Assembly (NCBI GenBank): GCA_049273695.1
Contig: JBASRE010000053.1
Location: 1 to 64,000 of the forward strand
Direction of reading: 5' to 3'
Source: UBA11740 sp049273695
Lineage (GTDB): Bacteria > Acidobacteriota > Blastocatellia > Pyrinomonadales > Pyrinomonadaceae
DNA: 64,000 bases
Shown here: piece by piece, positions 1 to 8,343 of the stretch
Numbering within the stretch: the first letter of the stretch is position 1
How the letters are laid out: the number at the start of each line of letters is the position of its first letter
The notes under the pieces: generated by a model
What the model saw: the letters and a program-made list of their open reading frames with translations, nothing else
The model's database searches: none
Told to the model about the DNA's origin: nothing
Position numbers and translations under genes: made by a program

Positions 1-2
1 GG

Positions 3-839
3 GAGCAGCTGGAGCAGTGCGGAGCAGTGAAGCTGCCAGTCGATTATCCGGATGGTACCAACACCATCGGATTGAGCAGTACCGTGGTCCAATGGCTCGA
101 CGCCGAGGCCACCCGCGCCCTCTTGCAAGAAGTGCCGAAAGCATACCGGACGCAGATTAACGATGTGCTGTTGACCGCGCTGGCGGAAGCGATCGGGAAG
201 TGGACTGGACAGCGCCAGGTTCTCTTGGATATGGAGGGGCATGGACGCGAGGACCTCTGGGAGGACCTGGACCTCTCGCGTACCGTCGGATGGTTTACCA
301 GTGTGTATCCAGTCTTGCTAAACCTGGAAGGAATAGAAAGCTTGGGAGCGTCACTAAAGCACGTCAAGGAACATCTGCGAAGCATTCCGCACGGAGGCAT
401 TGGCTACGGAATCCTAAAATACTTGAATGCGGCTGAGGACACCGAAGACAAGTCGAAGAAAAGAATAAATGCCGAAATCAGTTTCAATTATCTCGGGCGA
501 ATGGACCATGTCCTCGATGAGAATTCATTATTTGCAGCTGCTCCTGAACCTCAAGGAAAGTTTCAGAGTGAACGCGGCCAGCGGCGATATCTACTGGAAA
601 TAACCATGGCCGTGATCAATGGAAGGCTGCAGGTGCAATGGAATTATGGCTTGCTGTTTCATGCCAAGGAAACGATTGAGGGCGTGGCTAATGAATACAT
701 AGAAGCGTTACGGCAACTGATTGCACATTGCCGGTCTGATGACACTCAGGGCTTTACAGCCTCGGATTTCTCTCTAGGCCATCTCGATGAAAATGAACTC
801 GGCCAAATTTTGAACGAGGTCGAATTCGCGAGTGCCTGA
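3..839 (+). CDS. NRPS C-terminal part: epimerization (E) domain and docking tail (5' end outside window)
   Basis: This is the end of a multimodular NRPS; the frame is already open at base 3, so the gene starts upstream. The residues form the second half of an epimerization domain, which converts the PCP-bound L-aminoacyl or peptidyl thioester to a D/L mixture: EGHGRE near residue 80, VGWFTSVYP, YGILKYL and FNYLGR are the usual E-domain landmarks. The last 35 or so residues, with SDFSLGHLDENEL, resemble the donor communication-mediating helix that follows E domains. The next protein begins with a C domain that fits the acceptor side. So the residue loaded by the missing module is probably D-configured and passes in trans to the module at 853-4092. 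The amino acid itself cannot be read, because its A domain is outside the window. The stop lies 13 bases before the next ATG. Confidence 0.93.
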   Translation, partial: EQLEQCGAVKLPVDYPDGTNTIGLSSTVVQWLDAEATRALLQEVPKAYRTQINDVLLTALAEAIGKWTGQRQVLLDMEGHGREDLWEDLDLSRTVGWFTSVYPVLLNLEGIESLGASLKHVKEHLRSIPHGGIGYGILKYLNAAEDTEDKSKKRINAEISFNYLGRMDHVLDENSLFAAAPEPQGKFQSERGQRRYLLEITMAVINGRLQVQWNYGLLFHAKETIEGVANEYIEALRQLIAHCRSDDTQGFTASDFSLGHLDENELGQILNEVEFASA

Positions 840-852
840 GGGAGGTTATCTA

Positions 853-3800
853 ATGATCACGAACAATATAGAAGATGTCTATCCCCTTTCTCCGATGCAG
901 GAAGGGCTACTGTTCCATAGCCTCTATGCGCCGGAAGGCGGACTCTACGTCACGCAAATTCCCTTTAATACCAAGGGCATAAACACTTCCGCGCTCCAAC
1001 AAGCCTGGCAACGGATCGTCGACCGTTACCCGATCTTTCGTACTGCGTTTGTTTGGAAAAACATCCAGAAGCCGATGCAAGTCGTCGGGCGACGAGTGGA
1101 GTTGCCATTCAAGATCGAGGACTGGCGCAATCTATCGACGACCGAGCAGGACACGCGTTTCGATGCCTATCTCGGAGAAGACCGCCGACGCGGTTTCAAA
1201 CTCAATCACGCTCCTCTGCTGCGCATCATCCTGTTTCAAACGGGGACCGACACATATAAATTCCTGCTCAGCCACCATCACATATTATTGGATGGTTGGT
1301 CCATGTCGCTTGTCTTCAAGGAAGCCCTCGCGCTTTATGAAGCTTTCTGCAACCACCGGGATCTGGAACTCGAACCGACTGCCCCCTTCAAGGATTATAT
1401 CGCCTGGCTGCAAAAACAGGACGTAGCCACCGCCGAAGCGTTCTGGCGCGAAAACCTCAAGGGCTTTACTGCTCCGACAGCTCTCATCGTGGATCGCATA
1501 CCGGGCCGTACCCTCAGCAGCGAAGAGAAATATGCCGAAGAGTTTGCCGTCTTGCCAGCCACCGTAATGCCGGCTTTGAAGTCTCTCGTCCGTCAGCACC
1601 AGTTAACAGTGAATACGGTGGTGCAAGGCGCATGGGCATTGCTGCTAAGCAGATACAGTGGCGAAAACGACGTGGCCTTCGGGGTGGTGGTGTCCGGACG
1701 CCCGGCGGCTCTCGCTGGAGTCGAGTCAATGGTCGGCCTATTCATTAACAATTTAGCGACGCGCGTCAAAATTTCTCCGGGCATGGCCGTAGTCGACTGG
1801 CTGAAAGAAGTGCAAGAGCGACAGGTCGACGTGCGGGAACATGAGCACAGCCCGCTGGCGCTGGTGCAGAGCTGGAGCGAAGTACCGAGCGGTGAGAGGT
1901 TATTTGAAAGTATTATTTCATTCCAGAACTTTCCAGTGATTGCTTCTCTGACAAGCGCCAGCCAGGAGTTTGAAAGCATCCATACAATCGAAACCAGCGG
2001 ATATCCTCTGACGGTGGTGGCTTCGGCCGGCGAAGAACTGGTGGTAATCATCAGGTATGACTGCCGTTTCTTCGATGCGCCGACTGCCGCGCGCATTGCT
2101 GGGCACCTGCAAAACCTGCTGGAAAGCATCGTTGCCAATCCCCAACAAACTGTCTCGCGCCTCTCCCTCCTCACACCTGCGGAACGTCACGTTTTGCTCA
2201 CGGAGTGGAACCACACGTTCGCGTTGCGCGCTCCGGAGCTTTGCATTCACGAGTTGTTTGAAGACCAGGCGCGACGCAGCCCTCAGGCTGTCGCCGTCGT
2301 CGAAGGCAATGAGCAAGTCACCTATGACGAGTTGAACAAGCGGGCTAATCAGGTTGCACATCACCTGCGCACCCTGGGCGTCAGCGCAGAGGTGTCCGTG
2401 GGGTTATGCTTCGAACGCTCTATCAACATGCTGGTCGGAATGCTCGGCATCCTCAAGGCAGGTGGAGTTTATGTGCCATTAGACCCGCAGTATCCGCTCG
2501 ATCGTCTCATATTTATGATCGCCGATGCTCAAGTATCCGTCCTAATAACAGAAACAGTGCCGTTCAAGGGTTTGTCTTCATACCCGGGCCAAACTGTAGT
2601 CCTTGATTCGGACGCGGAGTTGATCAGCGCTCACAGAGAAACGAATCCAGCCCACGTGACGACGAGGGACAATCTCGCTTACATCATGTACACCTCAGGC
2701 TCGACCGGGCAGCCCAAAGGGGTCAGCGTCGCGCACCGAGGTGTCGTGCGTTTGGTCAAACAGAAGCAGTATGCCGACTTTGGCCCCACGGAGGTCTTTC
2801 TTCAGTTAGCTCCCTTATCGTTCGACGCCTCGACATTTGAAATCTGGGGAAGCCTGCTCAACGGCGCTCGACTAGTGGTCATGCCGCCGCACCCGCCGTC
2901 CCTGCAAGAACTAGGCGAAGTGATTAAGCAGCATCGCGTGACGACGCTTTGGTTGACAGCTGGGCTGTTCAACTTAATGGTGGATGAGCGAGTTGAAGAC
3001 TTCATGCCATTACGTCAAGTACTCGCCGGTGGTGATGTCCTCTCCGCCGCGCATGTCGAAAAATTCCTGGCCGCAAATGGCGACTGCCGTTTGATCAATG
3101 GCTACGGCCCGACCGAGAACACAACCTTCACCTGTTGCTACTCAATCCAGGCAGGAAGCAGGGACGCATCAGTTCCCATCGGCTACCCGATTGCCCACAC
3201 GCAGGTGTACATACTTGATGCGACGCAGCAGCCAGTGCCAATCGGGGTGCCAGGCGAGCTTTACATTGCCGGCGATGGACTCGCACGCGGCTATGCGAAC
3301 GCGGTTACTTTGACGGCTGAAAAGTTCGTGCCTCATCCTCACAGTTCGCAGCCTGGTGAGCGCTTGTATCGAACGGGAGATCTCGCCCGCTATCTGCCTG
3401 ACGGAAGCATCGAGTTTCTGGGAAGGACCGATAAGCAAGTGAAGCTACGAGGCTTCCGTGTCGAATTAGGAGAGATCGAAGCGATCCTGAATCAGCACGA
3501 GCAGGTGCGCCAGGTGGTCGTCCTGGCACGCGACGAGAAAGAGACAGGCGGTAAGCAGCTGGTCGCCTATATCGTCGGTGTTCAAGGGCAGAGCATCACG
3601 GCGGGCGAGTTACGTGACCATGTCAAGAAGTTTCTACCGGACTATATGGCGCCGGGCGCCTTCGTGCTGCTTGATAATCTCCCGCTTACACAAAATGGCA
3701 AGGTTGATCTGAGTGCGCTGCCCCTGCCTGGAGAGTTGACCCGCGAGCCGGAGGAAACCTACGTCGCACCCCGCAATGCCGTCGAGGAGGCGATTGTCGG

Positions 3801-4092
3801 CATCTGGTCGCAATTGCTCAGGGTCGAGCGTGTTGGCGTTAACGACAATTTCTTCCATCTTGGTGGGCACTCGATCTTCGCCATTCAACTCCTGTCAAGA
3901 CTGAACAAAGCATTCAGTTTGGATCTGCAGATTCGCGTTATCTACGATCAGCCGACGCTGGCCGAGTTGGCTGCAGCCATTGTGCAGACTCAAGCAGAGC
4001 AGGCCGACAGCTCTGAACTCAACAGGTTGCTGGCGGAGCTGGAAGACACATCCGACGAAAATGCTCAGGCAATGCTGGCGAAAGCTAGCTAG
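853..4092 (+). CDS. NRPS single module C-A-PCP, predicted valine
   Basis: A 1079-residue elongation module. The ATG at 853 is preferred over an upstream GTG at 832 because GGAGG lies 7 bases before it and family proteins start at this point. Order: condensation domain (YPLSPMQEG near residue 10, HHILLDGWS about 142-150), adenylation domain (YTSGSTGQPKG about 613, FDAS about 657, GYGPTEN), and a PCP with GGHS, phosphopantetheine serine about 1007. Lining up the A domain by eye with GrsA gives the ten-residue code D-A-F-W-L-G-G-T-F-K, which I recall as valine-type. It has no E or TE domain. It probably accepts a D-residue from the upstream E-ending NRPS. The product leaves on the PCP; no release domain follows, only the CmlA-like hydroxylase 41 bases downstream, probably in the same operon. 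The substrate call is inference from a manual alignment. Confidence 0.95.
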   Translation: MITNNIEDVYPLSPMQEGLLFHSLYAPEGGLYVTQIPFNTKGINTSALQQAWQRIVDRYPIFRTAFVWKNIQKPMQVVGRRVELPFKIEDWRNLSTTEQDTRFDAYLGEDRRRGFKLNHAPLLRIILFQTGTDTYKFLLSHHHILLDGWSMSLVFKEALALYEAFCNHRDLELEPTAPFKDYIAWLQKQDVATAEAFWRENLKGFTAPTALIVDRIPGRTLSSEEKYAEEFAVLPATVMPALKSLVRQHQLTVNTVVQGAWALLLSRYSGENDVAFGVVVSGRPAALAGVESMVGLFINNLATRVKISPGMAVVDWLKEVQERQVDVREHEHSPLALVQSWSEVPSGERLFESIISFQNFPVIASLTSASQEFESIHTIETSGYPLTVVASAGEELVVIIRYDCRFFDAPTAARIAGHLQNLLESIVANPQQTVSRLSLLTPAERHVLLTEWNHTFALRAPELCIHELFEDQARRSPQAVAVVEGNEQVTYDELNKRANQVAHHLRTLGVSAEVSVGLCFERSINMLVGMLGILKAGGVYVPLDPQYPLDRLIFMIADAQVSVLITETVPFKGLSSYPGQTVVLDSDAELISAHRETNPAHVTTRDNLAYIMYTSGSTGQPKGVSVAHRGVVRLVKQKQYADFGPTEVFLQLAPLSFDASTFEIWGSLLNGARLVVMPPHPPSLQELGEVIKQHRVTTLWLTAGLFNLMVDERVEDFMPLRQVLAGGDVLSAAHVEKFLAANGDCRLINGYGPTENTTFTCCYSIQAGSRDASVPIGYPIAHTQVYILDATQQPVPIGVPGELYIAGDGLARGYANAVTLTAEKFVPHPHSSQPGERLYRTGDLARYLPDGSIEFLGRTDKQVKLRGFRVELGEIEAILNQHEQVRQVVVLARDEKETGGKQLVAYIVGVQGQSITAGELRDHVKKFLPDYMAPGAFVLLDNLPLTQNGKVDLSALPLPGELTREPEETYVAPRNAVEEAIVGIWSQLLRVERVGVNDNFFHLGGHSIFAIQLLSRLNKAFSLDLQIRVIYDQPTLAELAAAIVQTQAEQADSSELNRLLAELEDTSDENAQAMLAKAS

Positions 4093-4133
4093 TTTTGATG
4101 GCGCCCCGAGGACGCCGGACGGAGAAGATAACA

Positions 4134-5792
4134 ATGAGAAGCAAACCTTTATATCTCAAGCAAAATGTGCTGGTCGAGCCTTTGTGCAATCAGTGGTATG
4201 CATGGCCCTCTCTTATTTCACCCGCGACGGCCGCGATGTACACGGTCAAGCATTTGAAGATCATGCAATCATTCGTTGCCGCGTCGCAGATACACGTTGC
4301 AGCGCTTAAGAATCCGGCGATGAGGGGCGGGCCCTTCATCGACTGCGATGCGGACAAGGCTCCGGCCGTTAAGTTACTGATCGAGAAGACAAGTAAAGAC
4401 CTGGCTCCTTTGCTGGAACTGGCGACAGCGATTCAGAGCCTTAATACAACCCTGGCCGCCAACGCAAGCGGATTTTCGCTTGAACCTCTTTACGATAGAG
4501 TCCCCGAACCATTGAAGGGATACGTCGAACTTATTTATGACCTGAACAACAATCCTTCGATTCGGTTTATCGAGGGTCTGCTGTATCAGAGTCGTTATTA
4601 TGTCGAAGCTTCACAGAGTATTGCCCTCTCACTAGTTGATCGGGATGAACGTGCCTTCGCCCTGAGCACGCCTAACTTGGGCGAGGGCGGCAAGCTTTAC
4701 CTGAATATTCCGTTTCGTTCTGCGGGGCTCGATGATCTCTTCAAGATGAAGACAGAGCCACAGACCTTCGACTACATCAAAGAAATATTGCAGGTGCCGG
4801 AGACTGATGAGGAGCTGTTTTTGTCATTACTAACAAGCGAGGCCCCGCCCCCACCTTCCAGATATAACGGCGACGAGGTGAGAATCCGTTATTTCGGCCA
4901 CGCCTGCATTCTCATAGAATCCAAAGACACCAGCATCCTCTTCGATCCGCTGATCAGTTACAAGTACGACAACGGAGTCGAACGTTATACCTACGCAGAC
5001 CTGCCTGAAGTCATCGACTATGTTTTGATTACACATAGTCATCAGGATCACTGCATGTTTGAATCGCTGTTGCAGTTGCGCCATAAAATCAAGCACATCG
5101 TTGTTCCCAAGAATAATGGTGGCGGGCTGGCGGATCCCTCTTTGAAATTTATCCTGAAGAACATCGGATTTCGAAACGTGCTGGAACTCGACGAGATGGA
5201 GAGTGTTCGTATTGACGGGGGTGAGATCACCGGTTTGCCCTTCATGGGCGAGCATGCCGACCTTAACATCAAAACAAAACTTGCATACCTGGTGAACCTC
5301 AAAGGCCGGAAAGTAATATGCGCGGCTGATTCAAACAATATCGAGCCGATCCTCTATCGTCATATCCACTCTGCGACCGGCGATGTTGACGCATTCTTTT
5401 TAGGGATGGAGTGCGAAGGTGGACCGCTTACCTGGTTGTATGGGCCGCTGTTAACCAGTCCCCTGGCAAGGAAGATGGATCAATCAAGAAGATTGGATGG
5501 TTCAGACCACGGGAAGGGAATGGACATCGTTACTCAGCTAAATGCGAAACAGGTGTATATCTATGCGATGGGAATGGAACCGTGGCTGACATTCCTGACT
5601 TCGATACAATACACGGAGCAATCACGCCCGATTGTTGAATCGGACAAAGTGGTGGCTGAATGCAAAAGTCGCGGTATTATTTCCGAAAGACTGTTTGGAC
5701 AAAAGGAAATTATTCTTCAGTCTGTTCCTACGTCCGTAGGTGGAACGTCCTTTCCTGGTTTGACTCAGTTGGCAGAAGCCGCCTCCGTCTAA
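4134..5792 (+). CDS. CmlA-type diiron beta-hydroxylase (metallo-beta-lactamase fold)
   Basis: A 552-residue protein of the family of CmlA, the chloramphenicol-pathway oxygenase that beta-hydroxylates an amino acid held as a thioester on an NRPS carrier. The N-terminal part (LKQNVLVEPL, WYAW, GGPFID) matches the family-specific domain, and the C-terminal half is a metallo-beta-lactamase fold. By this start the metal ligands are H301, H303, D305, H306, E373 and D399. The ligands I recall for CmlA are H305, H307, D309, H310, E377 and D403, so all six are conserved with a constant offset of four. The start at 4134 has GGAGAAG upstream and matches the CmlA N-terminus; an earlier TTG at 4095 is less likely. 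Its partner is probably one of the PCP-bound residues of this locus, possibly the Val module just upstream. The exact substrate cannot be read. Confidence 0.85.
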   Translation: MRSKPLYLKQNVLVEPLCNQWYAWPSLISPATAAMYTVKHLKIMQSFVAASQIHVAALKNPAMRGGPFIDCDADKAPAVKLLIEKTSKDLAPLLELATAIQSLNTTLAANASGFSLEPLYDRVPEPLKGYVELIYDLNNNPSIRFIEGLLYQSRYYVEASQSIALSLVDRDERAFALSTPNLGEGGKLYLNIPFRSAGLDDLFKMKTEPQTFDYIKEILQVPETDEELFLSLLTSEAPPPPSRYNGDEVRIRYFGHACILIESKDTSILFDPLISYKYDNGVERYTYADLPEVIDYVLITHSHQDHCMFESLLQLRHKIKHIVVPKNNGGGLADPSLKFILKNIGFRNVLELDEMESVRIDGGEITGLPFMGEHADLNIKTKLAYLVNLKGRKVICAADSNNIEPILYRHIHSATGDVDAFFLGMECEGGPLTWLYGPLLTSPLARKMDQSRRLDGSDHGKGMDIVTQLNAKQVYIYAMGMEPWLTFLTSIQYTEQSRPIVESDKVVAECKSRGIISERLFGQKEIILQSVPTSVGGTSFPGLTQLAEAASV

Positions 5793-6050
5793 GGTGCTCA
5801 AGGGTCGTTCGTAATCTTCGCACAAGCCCTGCCAAACGTATTAGGATCTTTTCTCCTTACGGCGGGCCAAGCTCAACCCACCAGAATTGTTAGACAGCCT
5901 ATCTGACTAAACCGGCACAAGCCCAACGTCTCATCTGCGTCGCTCAGCAGCTCAAGCGAGCAACAACCACGGACTCAAGTACAAGTTTTAGAGCCGGTGC
6001 TTCAGGCCATTCTTAACGCACGCGAAGTCGCATAGACTCGGAAGGAATTT

Positions 6051-7052
6051 ATGATCCAGGGTATTTTATCAACCATAGGGCACACGCCGCTGGTCAGGCT
6101 GGACAAGATCCTGAAAGACGTCTCCTTCCAGCTTTTCGCCAAGTTGGAGGCATGCAATCCGGGCGGAAGCATCAAAGATCGACCTGCCATCAATATCATT
6201 AAGCATGGCATCAGAACAGGTCTGATAACTCCCGAAACGACAATCATCGAGTCGAGCTCGGGAAATATGGGCATCGGCCTGGCACAAGTTTGCGCCTATC
6301 TTGGGTTGCGACTTATCTGCGTCGTGGATGTGAAAACAACGAGACGGAATCTCCGTCTGCTGGAAACCTACGGGGCGGAAATTGACATAATTCGGACTCC
6401 GGACTTAGGGAATGGTGAGTTCTTACGTGCACGTATCGAACGCGTCCGGGAACTACACGCCAGGATCAAAGATAGCTTCTGTCCCAACCAATATGCCAAT
6501 CAAGCGAATTCAAGTTCACACCATCAAACCATGCATGAGATTGCGACGAGCTTGGAGGGCAGGGTTGATTATCTCTTCTGTGCGACCAGCACCTGCGGCA
6601 CGTTGCGTGGCTGTGTTGAATACATTCGCGCGGAGAAGCTGCCGACTACGGTTTGCGCGGTCGATGCTCTCGGCAGCGTGATCTTCGGTTCCGGCAAACG
6701 AAAACGCCTCATACCGGGTCATGGCGCGGCCCTGAAACCGGCGCTGTTTCAGGATGATCTGGCTGACAAGGTAATACACGTTTCAGACCTGGATTGCATT
6801 ATCGGTTGCCGGCGCTTAATGAAGACGGAAGCGGTGCTCGCCGGAGGCTCGTCAGGGGCAGTGGTCATGGCAGTGGAGCAAATTAGGGATGAGATTTCTG
6901 ATGGCGCGAATTGCGTGATGATCCTCGCGGATCGCGGCGAGCGATATCTTGATACCATCTACTCAGACGCTTGGGTGCGCGAAAACTTCGGGGATCTGGC
7001 CCATCGTTGGGAGAGCATCGACGAGGCATACGCGGAACTAGCTGTGGCGTGA
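6051..7052 (+). CDS. sbnA: SbnA-like N-(2-amino-2-carboxyethyl)-L-glutamate synthase (PLP, cysteine-synthase fold)
   Basis: A 333-residue PLP enzyme of fold type II. The PLP lysine is K42 in GGSIKDRPA, the phosphate/substrate loop is SSSGNMG, and GGSSGAV lies near residue 265. The family member SbnA condenses O-phospho-L-serine with L-glutamate to give N-(2-amino-2-carboxyethyl)-L-glutamate, the first step to L-2,3-diaminopropionate. Its usual partner SbnB is at 17085-18113, separated here by the hydroxylase and the large NRPS. The pairing is what raises the call above a generic cysteine synthase: ordinary cysteine synthase would not be expected with an SbnB homologue inside an NRPS locus. 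AAGGAA precedes the ATG. The roughly 260 bases upstream (5793-6050) hold no gene I can support and may contain a promoter. Confidence 0.85.
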   Translation: MIQGILSTIGHTPLVRLDKILKDVSFQLFAKLEACNPGGSIKDRPAINIIKHGIRTGLITPETTIIESSSGNMGIGLAQVCAYLGLRLICVVDVKTTRRNLRLLETYGAEIDIIRTPDLGNGEFLRARIERVRELHARIKDSFCPNQYANQANSSSHHQTMHEIATSLEGRVDYLFCATSTCGTLRGCVEYIRAEKLPTTVCAVDALGSVIFGSGKRKRLIPGHGAALKPALFQDDLADKVIHVSDLDCIIGCRRLMKTEAVLAGGSSGAVVMAVEQIRDEISDGANCVMILADRGERYLDTIYSDAWVRENFGDLAHRWESIDEAYAELAVA

Positions 7053-7173
7053 TGACTGTCGTCCGCAGCGGAAATGCGAATTACTCGAAAGACTCTCGCG
7101 ATTAGATGCAGTCAAAACTCAAATCGCGAACCAGCATGGCTGGCAGCCAATCAAAAGGAGAAAGGCCTGGAGC

Positions 7174-8220
7174 ATGAGTGAGCTACAAAATGAAGAGGCT
7201 CGCATCAAGAGCCCCGGCGCCATAAAGCGCAAACTCGTGAGAATCTCCCAAGAGAGCTTGGTTAACGCTGAACCATTGTTTCCCGGATGCAGGCTGCCGT
7301 TGATGATAACGCCTGGAAGCCAGGGAATTGACCTGATTGCCTGGGCGGTCGACAACAAGGGTTATGTCCACGATCGCTTGTCCAAGCACGGTGGCATTCT
7401 TTTCCGAAATTTCAGCCTCAGAACACCCGATGAATTTGAACGATTCATCGCGACGGTTTCCGGCGAAGCGTTGGAATATAGCGAGCGTTCATCGCCGCGC
7501 AGCCGCGTGACCAGCAGCAACATCTACACTTCGACAGACTATCCGGCGAGCCAAAGCATCTTTGTGCATAACGAAAACTCTTACAAGCGAAACTTCAATC
7601 TGAAGATTTTCTTCTTCTGTGAAACGCCTCCGATCCAGGGAGGTGAGACACCGATAGCCGATTGTAGGAACGTCTACCAGCGAATTTCGGCCCAGGTGCG
7701 ACATCGCTTCATCGAAAAACAATGGATGTACGTGCGCAACTACGGCGATGGATTCGGCCTTGACTGGCAGACAGCGTTTCAGACGACCGACAAAAAGGTG
7801 GTGGAAGAAAATGGCCACCGAAATGGAATCAAGATGCAGTGGACGGGTGATAGCCGGTTGAGGACTTGCGCGGTTCTGCCCGCCGTCATCAAACATCCGT
7901 ACACCGGAGAGACCGTCTGGTTCAATCATGCGACCTTCTTTCACATCTCTACGCTCGAACTGTCCCTCCGGGAAGGCTTGCTCGCCGGGTTTGAGAAGGA
8001 AGCGGACCTTCCGACCAACACTTATTACGGGGACGGCTCCCCGATTGAACCGGAAACCCTCGCAGAGTTGCGCGCTGCCTACCGGCAAGAAACCAGGAGT
8101 TTCCCGTGGCAGCAGGGAGATATTCTTATGCTCGATAATATTCTCGCCGCGCACGGACGCGCACCTTACCAGGGGGCGCGCCGAATCCTGGTGGGCATGA
8201 CTGAATTAATCAACCGCTAA
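7174..8220 (+). CDS. TauD/TfdA-family Fe(II)/2-oxoglutarate hydroxylase, SyrP-like
   Basis: A 348-residue enzyme of the TauD clade that includes SyrP, the aspartyl hydroxylase of syringomycin synthesis. The facial triad is visible as HNE (HNENSY, about residue 130) and the distal histidine in AAHGRAPYQGARR near the C-terminus, whose arginines would hold 2-oxoglutarate. GGETPIADCR and WFNHATFFH are typical of the clade. It would use O2 and 2-oxoglutarate to hydroxylate an unactivated C-H of a free or PCP-bound amino acid. The ATG at 7174 follows GGAG. It lies between sbnA and the FAAL-NRPS and is one of three hydroxylases from unrelated families here. The substrate is unknown; diaminopropionate, valine or an upstream residue are all possible. 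Confidence 0.88.
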   Translation: MSELQNEEARIKSPGAIKRKLVRISQESLVNAEPLFPGCRLPLMITPGSQGIDLIAWAVDNKGYVHDRLSKHGGILFRNFSLRTPDEFERFIATVSGEALEYSERSSPRSRVTSSNIYTSTDYPASQSIFVHNENSYKRNFNLKIFFFCETPPIQGGETPIADCRNVYQRISAQVRHRFIEKQWMYVRNYGDGFGLDWQTAFQTTDKKVVEENGHRNGIKMQWTGDSRLRTCAVLPAVIKHPYTGETVWFNHATFFHISTLELSLREGLLAGFEKEADLPTNTYYGDGSPIEPETLAELRAAYRQETRSFPWQQGDILMLDNILAAHGRAPYQGARRILVGMTELINR

Positions 8221-8343
8221 CAATGGGAACGAGATAAACGCTTTCCACCCTAAAACTCCTTCGCGCCCAACTCTTCTGGCCCCATCTGGTGATCCAGCAA
8301 AAGTGTTCTCGGCATAACGCCGGTAGTTAGACCATCCCTCCTT

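Noticed and set aside
6051..7052. Housekeeping cysteine synthase
   Set aside because: The neighbouring NRPS genes and an SbnB homologue in the same locus make the SbnA role more likely, although a search would be needed to be certain.
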